From NCBI GenBank assembly GCA_949751835.1, contig CATKHK010000087.1, forward strand, positions 117,632-181,631: a DNA stretch of 64,000 bases. The letters are read 5' to 3'. The notes below the pieces were generated by a model. It worked only from the letters and a program-made list of their open reading frames with translations. It was not told where the DNA came from and did not search any database. Origin of the DNA: Blepharisma japonicum. Its lineage: Eukaryota > Ciliophora > Heterotrichea > Heterotrichida > Blepharismidae. Shown piece by piece: positions 41,687-51,110 of this stretch. Position 1 is the first letter of the stretch. Every line of letters starts with the position of its first letter. A program made the position numbers and the translations under genes.

Positions 41687-43549
41687 TTAATTTCCTTTTA
41701 ATTCCTGCTTCAGCTTATTATTTTCTTCCCTTAATGCTTTAAGGTTCTCCATATGCATTCGCTTAAACGCAGCTTCTCTTTCTCTCAGCTTCCTGACTTC
41801 TTCCTGGAAATTTCTTGCAATTTTATCTCCATTACCTTTCCCTTTCAGTAAATAAAGCTCAGTCGATAAATCTTTAATTGACTTTTCTAATGCGTCTTTT
41901 TCTCGGGACGATTTTACTAATGAGTGTGATAAACTGACCATATCTTTTTCCAGTCTTTCTTCTCTCTTTTTAGACTCATCAAGCTTCTTTTGATAATTTT
42001 TTTCTATTTTCACTAATTTTGCTTCATAATGAGCTATAATTTGCTCATTATTTAACTGAGAGCTCCGGTATTCAAAGTCTTGGCTTATATCCAAGTTTTC
42101 AGGGATATTTAGCAGATACTTAAGTCTATTAGTTTTCATAACTGGCTGAATCAGCTCCGAAAATGCATTTTTTGGAAGAACATTTCCATATCTTTCCAAA
42201 AATTCTTCTCTTTGAGTTTGGTCCTCAATTAGAGTTTTGCAGAGCTGATAGTATAAGCTCAGTGCATTCTGTGACCGCATTGCAGAATTCACGACTTCTC
42301 GTTTGGCAGCTGCACAGGCTTCTTCTAGCTGTGACGGAACTTTTAAAAATTCACTTTGCTTTAATAAATTTTCATATTTTTCGTTAAGTTTAAGCAGCTT
42401 ATCCTTGACTCTGTATTTCAGCTTATGAGCAGACTCTACAATCATTCTGACAACTTTTACACCATAAAGCTGTCCAATCCTTTTTACATTGACCTGCATG
42501 TCCTTTTCTAAAGGAATTACATCATTTAAAAATCTTTGTAGCTGGACTTGGTTTTCATTATATGAATTTACTTCATTTTCCATCTTCAGCAGCTGATCGG
42601 CCAATTCCCTCTTTGGCGTATGGTTTACATCTACAACCTTTTCTAGCTTGTCACGAAAACCCATATACACCCCGCACGCAAAAAGTCCTTCAATAAAAAG
42701 CTCTTCTTTTGACTCAAACCCGCTGCTCTTAAAAGTTTCAAAATAGGTGTCAGCTGTAAACCTCACCTTTTCAATTGATTCTGAGGTGTCTGTAATATTT
42801 TCCTTTATCGGCTTCAAAATGCTTCCATTTAAGTCGTCTACTTTGGTTACAAAATTATTTACCCTCATCTGCAAATCTCTATTAAATCTCTTAAACTTCC
42901 CTTCCTGCAGCAGCGAATCTATAGGTTCTCCATACCTCTGCAGCTGGTTTGGATTGAATTGGCTGGCCATTATAGTTACATTTTTTTGCAGTTCTAGAGC
43001 TCTTGTGGATAAGTTTTTCCATTGGCGTTTGATTTCTTGATAATAAAGCTGTAAATTCTTCAACAAAACATCAGAAGCATCTAGCCTAATTTTCAGCATC
43101 TGTTTCGTTTGATTAAGATATTCTGATAACACCACAAATTTCGCATAAAATTCTCTAGCGTTTTCAGAGAGTTTAAACAAAGAATGCTCTATTATAGGGA
43201 TTTTTTCATAGCCAGGAGGAAAGTCATCATAATCAGCAAATGGAAAAGGCTCGTGGTAGTAGTCAAATCGATACCGGTTAAACGAGCTAAAATCTTTTCG
43301 TTCTACACAAATTTCCAAGTTTATTTTGTCCTTGCGAAACAGATATAAATTAGCTAATGAATTTTCAGGAATTTGTTGTGACAAGGGCGCATTTTCGTTT
43401 ATCACCATTCCATTTGTGTTGAAAATTATAAGCAGACTTCGATTGATGCCGGTCTTTGACGATATAATGTCAAAAACTTGAGAAATTGGGGTTGATAAGG
43501 ATAAATTGTCTACTATGCAGCCTTCATCGACACTTATTATGCTCACCAT
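41687..43549 (-). CDS. ATG11/FIP200-like autophagy scaffold (short)
   Basis: 620 residues. The N-terminal 75 residues (SIISVDEGCIVDNLSLSTPI...SSKTGINRSLLIIFNTNGMVI) resemble the ubiquitin-like domain of FIP200/ATG11/TBK1-type proteins. A helical middle follows, including the diagnostic 'REEFLERYGNVLPKNAFSEL' like the FLxxxGxYLP motif of ATG11/FIP200. The last 130 residues are coiled coil (KLVKIEKNYQKKLDESKKREE ...). FIP200 and ATG11 organise the ATG1/ULK1 complex at autophagosome initiation; they are usually over 1000 residues with a C-terminal claw domain, not seen here. The assignment is moderately strong. Confidence 0.62.
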   Translation of the reverse strand: MVSIISVDEGCIVDNLSLSTPISQVFDIISSKTGINRSLLIIFNTNGMVINENAPLSQQIPENSLANLYLFRKDKINLEICVERKDFSSFNRYRFDYYHEPFPFADYDDFPPGYEKIPIIEHSLFKLSENAREFYAKFVVLSEYLNQTKQMLKIRLDASDVLLKNLQLYYQEIKRQWKNLSTRALELQKNVTIMASQFNPNQLQRYGEPIDSLLQEGKFKRFNRDLQMRVNNFVTKVDDLNGSILKPIKENITDTSESIEKVRFTADTYFETFKSSGFESKEELFIEGLFACGVYMGFRDKLEKVVDVNHTPKRELADQLLKMENEVNSYNENQVQLQRFLNDVIPLEKDMQVNVKRIGQLYGVKVVRMIVESAHKLKYRVKDKLLKLNEKYENLLKQSEFLKVPSQLEEACAAAKREVVNSAMRSQNALSLYYQLCKTLIEDQTQREEFLERYGNVLPKNAFSELIQPVMKTNRLKYLLNIPENLDISQDFEYRSSQLNNEQIIAHYEAKLVKIEKNYQKKLDESKKREERLEKDMVSLSHSLVKSSREKDALEKSIKDLSTELYLLKGKGNGDKIARNFQEEVRKLREREAAFKRMHMENLKALREENNKLKQELKGN

Positions 43550-43588
43550 TTATTAGAAATTATGATCATATAAAGTTTATTTATGTGT

Positions 43589-44455
43589 TTAGGCATCTGC
43601 TTTTATTTCTCCGCCGTTGATTTGATGTGGAATCTTAATATTGCTAAATGCTTGCTTGCTCCATTCCAAAAGAGTTTTAGGGTTTCCAAAGTCCACCAAG
43701 TCTTTAACTGTAACAACACCATCTTGGTCGCAGTCCAGCTTATTCCATACTTTGTCATCTAAATATACCACAATGGACTCTCCACCAACTGAGCTCAGCA
43801 TTTTGTCGAACATGCTTCTGACGTTCTGTGGCCACTGTTTTTCCAAAATGTCTTCTTTTTTGAGATCTTTGATTTCGTCATAGTAATCTATAACTGTTTC
43901 CAGCTTCTCGTTGAGGCCGAATGCGTGATCAATCTTCCCATACAGCTTTGTGTTGGCTATATATTCTCTTCGGTTATCCAAAAATTCGACAACTCTGAGA
44001 CCCATTTCCCTTTGGATTTGCCACATGGAAGTTAAAGCTCTGGTACTCATGTCAATAGGGACTCGGTAGATTTGCTCTACGTGGTATTTCTCAAAGACTG
44101 TGGAGCTCCAGAAATAGAGCTCGTCAGCTCCTGAAAGTATTAAAACACTGGTGGACTCGGCCATTTGGCGTGCTTTCTTAAGCCATCCTTCAGGCAAAGG
44201 TCTTTTTTCAAGGGTTTTTTGGCCTTGTTGGATCACTGAGTCAACTGCTAAGTCTAATTTTTCTATTAGAGGAGTGCTGTATTGGGTCAGCTTTGAGCTT
44301 AAAGGAGAAATGATAGGGGAAATCTTGTCAATGCTGTATTCGACCATTGGGAATCTTGATTTCGTTTTGGTGTACCAGGAACTTGCATTTGTGAGGATTC
44401 TGTTGAAATATTTGCCACTGGATTCGCTTTGAATTTGATCGGATTCGTTGCTCAT
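43589..44455 (-). CDS. perilipin-like protein with C-terminal EF-hand
   Basis: 288 residues. The first half has the flavour of perilipin/TIP47 or plant lipid-droplet proteins: YFNRILTNASSWYTKTKSRFP, 'VEYSIDKISPIISPLSSKLT', PLIEKLDLAVDSVIQQGQKTLEK, an amphipathic helical organisation. Near the C-terminus, WNKLDCDQDGVVTVKDLVDFG is a complete EF-hand loop (D-D-D-V-D). Ca2+-regulated binding to lipid droplets or membranes is inferred. The gene lies 39 bp upstream of the ATG11-like gene on the same strand. The perilipin relation needs a profile search. Confidence 0.6.
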   Translation of the reverse strand: MSNESDQIQSESSGKYFNRILTNASSWYTKTKSRFPMVEYSIDKISPIISPLSSKLTQYSTPLIEKLDLAVDSVIQQGQKTLEKRPLPEGWLKKARQMAESTSVLILSGADELYFWSSTVFEKYHVEQIYRVPIDMSTRALTSMWQIQREMGLRVVEFLDNRREYIANTKLYGKIDHAFGLNEKLETVIDYYDEIKDLKKEDILEKQWPQNVRSMFDKMLSSVGGESIVVYLDDKVWNKLDCDQDGVVTVKDLVDFGNPKTLLEWSKQAFSNIKIPHQINGGEIKADA

Positions 44456-44541
44456 TTTATATAGCTATTATTTTTGATTCTAATATGCATGATTTTTATC
44501 ATTAGTGACGCAATTTTGTAAATGACGTAAACAAATGAAAT

Positions 44542-44649
44542 ATGGCATTAGAGCCTAAAATGACAACTTTTGAAGATTTATTATTAACAAAATTAGAACT
44601 GCTTAGAAAAGGCAAGGAAATTCTAAGAGAAAAATATTACTCTCAATAA
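44542..44649 (+). CDS. very short ORF (35 aa), tentative
   Basis: MALEPKMTTFEDLLLTKLELLRKGKEILREKYYSQ-type helical, charged peptide (about 35 codons, TAA stop). It begins 86 bp from the divergent perilipin-like start and its end overlaps the 3' end of the opposing ORF by a few bases. Composition is protein-like but the ORF is too short to be sure. Confidence 0.3.
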   Translation: MALEPKMTTFEDLLLTKLELLRKGKEILREKYYSQ

Positions 44650-44876
44650 TAGCCGATTCCCTTTATAAGAAAGTCGATAATTAGAAAAGTAAAAAATTCG
44701 TCAGGATTGTAAGTATAAATTTCATTGATGAATGATAAATAATCGCTTCTTTCGCTTTTGGCTTTTAAATTATGATTACCCTCAACTTTTTTATCACTCC
44801 ATTCATCATTCCGAATTTTATTTTTAATTGAATTGGCTCGGTTTATTCTAATTAATTGCTTTATTCTTTCTTTCAT
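44637..44876 (-). CDS. hypothetical small basic protein
   Basis: 79 residues with one TGA-Trp near the end (GIGYYWE) and a TAA stop. The N-terminal half is Lys/Arg/Asn-rich (MKERIKQLIRINRANSIKNK...), the C-terminal half hydrophobic ('FFTFLIIDFLIKGIGYY'). No family recognised. Confidence 0.4.
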
Positions 44877-45094
44877 AAATCATAAGAATAAAGTTTATAT
44901 ATAATCATAGAAATCGTAATACCAAATATAAGGCTAAATATATAGTGGTTCTATCTATTCCCTTTACTATTATTAAAAATAGCAAGAGATTATTAGACTT
45001 GAGACAAGCACTCATTCATTTTTACAATAATGTTTAAAGTTCCTTGACAAATATTAGGAATTATAGCCCAATATTCAGGCTAAAGTTAAATGAG
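44877..45094. other. intergenic, 218 bp
   Basis: AT-rich, nothing recognised. Confidence 0.3.
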
Positions 45095-45258
45095 ATGGAC
45101 TCCAATAAGGATCCAAAAGCATTCTCGACAAGCGCGCATCCTGATAGGCTTTGGCTAAATTTATGTAATTAACAAATTGAGCTGAATCCTTCGGCTTCTA
45201 TTGTAAGCCAGTGTTTAAACAGCAGCCTTTTTCTTTAGCTACTGAAATAAGGCTATAA
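45095..45258 (+). CDS. putative tiny spliced gene (48 aa)
   Basis: ATG at 45095 opens MDSNKDPKAFSTSAHPDRLW, then a 17-nt candidate intron (45165-45181, GTAATT...TTGAG). Removing it continues as LSESFGFYCKPVFKQQPFSL and ends at TAA 45256-45258. Without splicing the ORF stops after 25 codons. The peptide is protein-like and the DNA locally less AT-rich than its flanks. A 17-nt GAG-ended intron is atypical here, so this may be a gene remnant. Confidence 0.25.
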
Positions 45259-45476
45259 GAATTCAAAAAGAAGATATTATTGATCAAGTAGCTTCATCGT
45301 TTACCTGAGCCACTGCTTACTTATAGTCGTAATTTGAAATAATTTTGTCATTATTTAATCTAATTTACATCTTAAGTATTTTTTAAATGAAACTTAAAAA
45401 TATCATAGATTTTTTTAAATGAGAGAATAAATCCATTTGAATAGAATTATAAAGAAATTAGAATAGTAAAATTAAT
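45259..45476. other. intergenic, 218 bp
   Basis: AT-rich spacer downstream of the CEP19 gene; nothing recognised. Confidence 0.3.
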
Positions 45477-45917
45477 TTATAAGTCTATCGACTGGTCACT
45501 TCCGGAGTCGTTTTCCAGCTGCTTATCAATTTCTTCAAAATCAAACTTACCCGCGACCTCACCTTTGCTGTTTCCCCAGTTTCGGTTGTTTGGCTTATTA
45601 GCTTCTTTTCCAATATTCCCATCCATTCTTGCTCCTTCTACCATATCCCTCAATTTTGAAGCTCTCGATGACCTAGAATCTCTGCTTTGTTTGCTTTTTA
45701 TCAATTCAATGAGTTTCAGCACTTGCCCTGCATCAATTTGAGTGAGATATCCAGGGTGGTCAAGGTTAAGTTTGTGATATATCTTTTCAGTTGTCAAGGT
45801 TAAATCCTGCTTTGTTAAGTTAAAGTCATGGTAAAAAGGCTCCTTTCCAACTGAATAAATCAAAAAAAGCTGAGGAGGGTCATATTTCACTGCAAGTTGC
45901 AAGGGCTGGATATTCAT
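45477..45917 (-). CDS. CEP19: CEP19-like centriolar/ciliogenesis protein
   Basis: 146 residues, TAA stop. The N-terminal half matches the CEP19 domain: VKYDPPQLFLIY (as in RFQPPAIILIY of animal CEP19), LTTEKIYHKLNLDHPGYLTQID, 'AGQVLKLIELIKSK'. A linker and an acidic end (KFDFEEIDKQLENDSGSDQS) follow, like the FVYDIEVEFP region. CEP19 sits at the mother centriole, recruited by FOP and CEP350, and brings in RABL2 and IFT-B to start ciliogenesis. Here it is head-to-head with FOP. Confidence 0.75.
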   Translation of the reverse strand: MNIQPLQLAVKYDPPQLFLIYSVGKEPFYHDFNLTKQDLTLTTEKIYHKLNLDHPGYLTQIDAGQVLKLIELIKSKQSRDSRSSRASKLRDMVEGARMDGNIGKEANKPNNRNWGNSKGEVAGKFDFEEIDKQLENDSGSDQSIDL

Positions 45918-45998
45918 TTAATATTTATTTAAATCTGTTTATTCTCTGATTTTATTCCTCTTAATGTATAAAAAATTTATTAGATTTATATTTAAATA
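45918..45998. promoter_or_regulatory. 81-bp bidirectional promoter region of the CEP19/FOP pair
   Basis: AT-rich gap between the two divergent start codons. Its length implies shared control of two proteins that form one complex in animals. No specific motif (such as an X-box palindrome) could be identified by eye. Confidence 0.5.
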
Positions 45999-46646
45999 AT
46001 GCTTAACAATGGACAACTTATAGATTCCATCATTTCCCACCCAAATTTCCCCAAAATCCGTGCAAGACTGAGAGCAAATATTTATCATGTCCTTGCAGCA
46101 CGTGACCCTATGCAAACTACCAATGTTTTTGCTAAAAATTTTTCCTCAAGTGAAGAAGGGCAAATAATTATAGCTTTATTTAAAGATTATTTAGAATGCG
46201 CTGATTTATACAACACTTTAGAGGTTTTTATGCCAGAAAGTGGAAATATGAATATTTTACCTTCAAGAGACCAATTAAAAGCTTTACTAGGAATTGAGCT
46301 CCAACCAGGAATACCACTACTTGTAAAAATGATAGAAAATATTGTGAATAAAAAACGTGCAAAAATGCCTTCTTTGCAAATTCCAAGCTTTAAGGGTAAA
46401 AATGAAACTGCGACACAGAAATTTGGGATTGGAGATTTTGACCGCAAGGCTGCTCCAAAAAATCCTAAAGATATTTTGGAGCTAGAAGAGTCCTCAGATT
46501 CAGGGGTTGAAGAAGAGCAACTTGATTTTAGACAATTGTTGAGAATTCCGAGGAGAAATGATAAAGTAATTGATGAAAAAGAAGAGCTTGAAGAAGAAGA
46601 TGAAGAGGAAGACTACAGGCCGCCTGTGAGGAAAAAATCATTGTAA
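45999..46646 (+). CDS. CEP43: FOP (FGFR1OP/CEP43) centriolar protein
   Basis: 215 residues, TAA stop. Residues 5-75 form the TOF/LisH dimerisation domain: 'LIDSIISHPNFPKIRARLRA', SSEEGQIIIALFKDYLECADLYNTLEVFMPESG. Next, RDQLKALLGIELQPGIPLLVKMIENIV parallels human FOP's ARDLGI...GGPLLLEVIRR, and IPSFKGKN parallels its IPRYKGQ. The C-terminus is acidic (EEELEEEDEEEDYRPPVRKK). FOP anchors CEP350 and CEP19 at the centriole/basal body and microtubule ends. Confidence 0.85.
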   Translation: MLNNGQLIDSIISHPNFPKIRARLRANIYHVLAARDPMQTTNVFAKNFSSSEEGQIIIALFKDYLECADLYNTLEVFMPESGNMNILPSRDQLKALLGIELQPGIPLLVKMIENIVNKKRAKMPSLQIPSFKGKNETATQKFGIGDFDRKAAPKNPKDILELEESSDSGVEEEQLDFRQLLRIPRRNDKVIDEKEELEEEDEEEDYRPPVRKKSL

Positions 46647-46671
46647 ATGATATTTAAACGAGTTAATAAAA

Positions 46672-49254
46672 ATGGAATCTTATGAAAATAATAGTGATCT
46701 TGAAGAAATTCAAGAGTATGGAAATAAAGAGAAAGAAAACTATGAAAGTGACTTTGAGGAAGATCCTGATGAATCTTTTCCTAAAGCAAATTCAAAAACC
46801 CCAGATCCTTTGCATCAAGTTGTCAAAAGCAATCAATATATCGCTTACAAAGAAACAGAGGATACTTCCTCAATAGCTCCATCAATAATGGACACTCCTC
46901 TTAGAGCTCAAAAATACTTATCACGCCTCAATAAAGAAAACATTGAATTGCGATCTCAGCTGAAAAACTTAAATCACAAATTAAATGAAGTCCTCGAAAT
47001 CTCCAAAAAAAAGCCCAGGGCAAGATCAACCAGTGTGAATCGAGAACATGTTAGGCATGAGCAATTAAATATAAAAGACAAACAAGTAAAAATCTATGAG
47101 AACGAGTGGAAGAAACTGAAAAGCAGACTCGAGAAAATTCAAAGCGCAAACTATGCAACCCAATTGAAAGACGAAATTAGCCAAAAAGAAGGGCAAATCA
47201 AAGAGCTGGAAAATAAAGTCAAAACAATGAAATTAAAACAAAACGATAGAGGTAAGCACCTGAATAAATTGGAAGACGATTTACCTGACCACGTAAAGTC
47301 AGCAAATGAAGCCTCTAGTGAGAAAAATAGACTAAATGAGTTAGTCAGAGACTTAGAGAAGAAGCTTGAGAAGAGTCATGAAGAGTATGAGCATTGATAT
47401 GAAAAAGAAATCGATTTAAATGAGAAATTAGAAAAGTTGAATGAAATTGCTGGGCAATATGACTTTAAGCCAGTTTCTAAGAAGACTAAAGAAATTTCTA
47501 TATTATATGAAGAGTTAGCTAAAAGCTATCAAAAATCCCTAAAAGTCTATGAAAATACTATAAATCAACTGAAATTCCAAGAGCGAGATTTAAAACAGCA
47601 ATGCGACTCAAATGATCTTGAACTGAGCCAAGCAAATAAAAAAATACAGCGAAAACAAGAGGAACTTACAAAGATTATGAATGAGCTAAATAACGTGATG
47701 GAAAGCGGCTCAAGTATACAGTCTTTAGATAGGCTAATTGCATTGGCAAACCATAAGCGCACCAGCAGATCAGGTTCAGAAATTAGTACGCCGAGATATA
47801 TGAACTCAGCTGAGTCAAGGAGAAGAATTAATGTAATAGCTGAGGTGGAAGAGTCTTTAGCAGAAAGCAAGTCAGTGACTAGAGATCTTTCTTCAAAGGA
47901 CCTTGGCAGAAGAGGACTCTCTTCAAGAGAAATTAGAGAGCAAGCGAAAATTGATTTAGAAAGCGAAAACCCCAGAAAATCTTTATTAAAAAAACAGTTT
48001 GTAGAAAATCTGCCTCCAAAGCCACCTTCAAGAGAAATAAAGCCACCATCAAGAGAAATAAAGCCCCATCAGCCAAGCATAGAAGAGTCATTAAAACCTT
48101 CATTTTCTAAGCCAAAGTTTAATTTCAAAACAGCTATTGAGGAAAATATAGAAATCAATAACCCAAAAACTGAAAGAAAACTACCAGAGCCTGACATAAT
48201 TACCCAAGAAAAAATTGCTGAAGAAAAAATGAAGAAAGGAATGACAATGGATAGGGTTGATGCTTTATTAGGAATTGTAAAAGATGATAAAGAAAAAAAA
48301 GAGGTTTTGCAACCTAAAATTAATGATACTCCTTTGGTTAATTTTAAAAGTCCTGAAGTCTTGCCAAAATCTAATATTTTCGAAGAACTTGAATCGGGCA
48401 GTAAGAAAGATTCTGTTCTAAAATCAATTTTTGGAGAAGAAAAAGAGAAAAAGCCAAATGATTTATTTTTCAGTCGAAATATAGAAAATAAACGAGAAAT
48501 TAGCTCTCAAAGACCTGTTGAAAATGATTTATTTACACAAGTTAATTCAGGTTTAAATGTCGGGCCTAAAATGGGAAGAGATCGGTCACATTTATTCCAA
48601 GAAAAGGCTGCAGATCCTTTCAATATTAAGCCAGTAGAGTCAGAGTTTTTAATTAATGAGCCTGCTCAAAAAGAATCTTTCTTTACTAATGATACTACGG
48701 CAAATCCAAACAGTGAAGATTCTCAGTTGCCTATACAATCCAAAGCTGGAAGAAACAGATCTCATCTCATATCAAATAAAAAAGAGGCTGGATTTTTAGA
48801 AGATTTAAATAAAAATCCTGGCTTTATCAATTATTCTGATAAAATTCCTCAAGATTTTTCAGCATTTCAAAACCAGGCTGAAATATACCCTACAAACGAT
48901 AGAAATAAAGCTAGGAAAATTACGGTTGGGAATAGTGGCGATGAGCTTAAAAAATTAGCTGAAAAGGCAGAAAAACAAGAATTTTTCCAAGGATTATTTG
49001 GAGAAAATGATAATGTAAAAATAGACAATACAAAAATCCAGTCGAAGCTACTTCCAACTTCATTTGAGAAAAAAATAAATAATAGCATGCCAGTATCTCA
49101 ACCTTTAGAATCAAAAGTCAATATTCTAAATATTGAGGACAAAGAAAAGTTTCCAATTGGTAATCTCAATCCCAGTATAGGCACAAAGGCTCAGGCTCCG
49201 CCACCTAAAAAGCCTGCTACCTTTGACTTAATTGAAGAAGATCTCCTATTGTAG
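46672..49254 (+). CDS. coiled-coil protein downstream of FOP
   Basis: 860 residues with TGA-Trp in EEYEHWYEKEID; starts 25 bp after the FOP stop. Acidic N-terminus, then coiled coil about 75-350 (RAQKYLSRLNKENIELRSQL ...). The C-terminal 500 residues are disordered, Lys/Glu/Pro-rich, with a tandem PPSREIKPPSREIKP and a motif repeated twice, 'KMGRDRSHLFQ' and KAGRNRSHLIS, likely short linear binding sites. No CAP-Gly domain, so it is not a clear CEP350. The position beside CEP19/FOP suggests, but does not prove, a basal-body role. Confidence 0.75.
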
Positions 49255-49375
49255 TTAATAGCATTTAAAATTTATTTTTATCACAACTTATAGCCAGTCA
49301 AATAAATTAAAATAAGCATAATGCTTTAATTTAAAAATTACAATTTTCATAAATTATAGGAAGAAATTAAGTAAG

Positions 49376-50080
49376 TTATTTAGATTTTGTTTGATTTATC
49401 AATATATCTCTTGGTACCAGCAGTCTTGAATTGCATACTTGGCACGTATTAGAAAATGAGCAGTACAAAGCCAAGCAGCATGAGCACACATAAGCCTTTT
49501 CTACTTCTCTACTGCAGCATGTACAATATGGCCGTAAATGCAAAAATGTTGATGAGGTCGGCCTACGAGTAGGCAGAAATACTTGAAGCAAAATTTGTAA
49601 AATTCCTGTGGAAAATTGCCTAATATAAATTCCCCCAGTAAATGTAGCAGTTTGATTTAAGACTGAACAATCACTAAAGGCAAGGCCATCTATAATAACT
49701 TTCAAGCTTTGAGCAGCTACCATCACACTTAAAGCTGCATTTTGTTCATTTGGAATGCTATGCTTTTGGATGATGAGGATTCTTGCATTAATCTTGCTGG
49801 AGTTTATATAGCATAAAGCCTGAGCGGCTCCTTTTCAGACCCCTCCACTTACGTAGACTTCGTCCTCAGAAATTGAGTTATAGGCAGTTTGGCCTGCACA
49901 GATAAAAATTTTCAGCGTGTTTTCGGAGTTTTGGAGTTTTAAAGCATTTTTAAAGCCTTGGATAGCAGTTAGAAGTACCGGAAGTGTGATAGATTGTAAT
50001 GATGATGAAATCATTGAAGTTGTTGGAGCATCCCAGTGGCTCTTAATTGCATCAAGCACGATAATTAGATTTTGAACCAT
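49376..50080 (-). CDS. GTF2H3: TFIIH core subunit p34/Tfb4
   Basis: 234 residues; start at MVQNLIIVLDAIKSHW, which matches the vWA-like start (LLVIVVDANPIWW) of human p34; the frame is open 30 codons further up without support. GGVWKGAAQALCYINSSKIN contains a TGA-Trp. Later come LSVMVAAQSLKVIIDGLAF, 'ATFTGGIYIRQFSTGILQIL', LLQVFLPTRR and a C4 zinc finger YCTCCSREVEKAYVCSCC..YCSF...CQVC. p34 binds p44 in the TFIIH core used for transcription initiation and nucleotide excision repair. Slightly shorter than the human protein (308). Confidence 0.92.
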
Positions 50081-50284
50081 TTTTAATTCTTCGGGAAAGT
50101 GAATGATTATTCTTATGTTTTGAGTAAAAATCTTCAAATGCAAACCATTTATATCTGCAAAGTGGATCATTGTATTATTCTTTCATGCGCAAGCTTTAGA
50201 AAAATATCAATTAAAATCATTTCTAATAGTCAGAAGATATCAAAATATATTCAAATTTTATGTAAGAAACTTAATAAATTATAC

Positions 50285-50680
50285 CTAGCCTTTAGATACT
50301 TTATGAAATGCCATTGATTTTGGCCTCATAATTCTTTTAGGTTTTGAGTTATGTGACGTTGGAATCGGCGGTCTTAATAATTTAGGAACTGAACTTGATC
50401 TTGAAGTTCTCTGTGAAGAATTTTCAAAACTATCACAGCAAGTCGATGCTTGATTAGAGCACGACCCCGGAGATTGGCTTCTATTTAAATTTTTAACTTT
50501 AAGCACAGGCTTATCTACCTTTTGCTGATTTGTCTGAACGTGGATAACAGTTTTGCTGAACTGAGACATATATTTTCCAAAAGAATTTGTCATGTAAGGG
50601 ACTTGGTAGCTTGATCTATTAAAAATGCGAGATTTGAAGATATGAGAAGAACTATTTTTGAAAGTTGACATTTTTATCAA
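50285..50680 (-). CDS. hypothetical Ser-rich basic protein
   Basis: 131 residues (or 128 from the second Met, MSTFKNSS). Rich in Ser, Lys, Asn and Gln, e.g. 'NRSQSPGSCSNQASTCCDSF' and a basic end KPKRIMRPKSMAFHKVSKG; probably disordered. No family recognised. Placed 204 bp upstream of the p34 gene on the same strand. Confidence 0.5.
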   Translation of the reverse strand: MIKMSTFKNSSSHIFKSRIFNRSSYQVPYMTNSFGKYMSQFSKTVIHVQTNQQKVDKPVLKVKNLNRSQSPGSCSNQASTCCDSFENSSQRTSRSSSVPKLLRPPIPTSHNSKPKRIMRPKSMAFHKVSKG

Positions 50681-51110
50681 TAATAGCCTTAAGCCTTAAT
50701 AATCCCGCTTTTACAGTTTTTACTTATTCTCATCAAGAATAAAATGGTATTCTGAAATAAAAAATTTTAAAAATTCAGACTTATATTACTTGATAAGCTT
50801 TTGTAAAATAAAATAATTAAGATTTTAATCAGATTCTAAATAATTTGAGTAATAAATATATTTTTCTAAATTTTAAGTTTTTTTTATAAATATATGATTA
50901 CAGTTTAATATGATAAGCGATAAGATTGAACAAAAGGAAAAAAAATTAAATTAAAAAGAATTAAAATTATATGAATGTAGAAATTAAATAAATTTCTGTT
51001 AGGTCAAGGACAATAATCAAAAGTTATATACAAAAATATCTGTCTCATCAATACTTTAATCTATTTAATATCCCATTAAAGATTCAAAATTTATAACTTA
51101 TAATAATTAA
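50681..51110. other. intergenic, 430 bp
   Basis: AT-rich divergent spacer upstream of the STPGR gene; nothing recognised. Confidence 0.4.

Noticed and set aside
46672-49254. Calling the gene after FOP CEP350
   Set aside because: It has coiled coil but no CAP-Gly domain or other CEP350 hallmark; only its position supports the idea.
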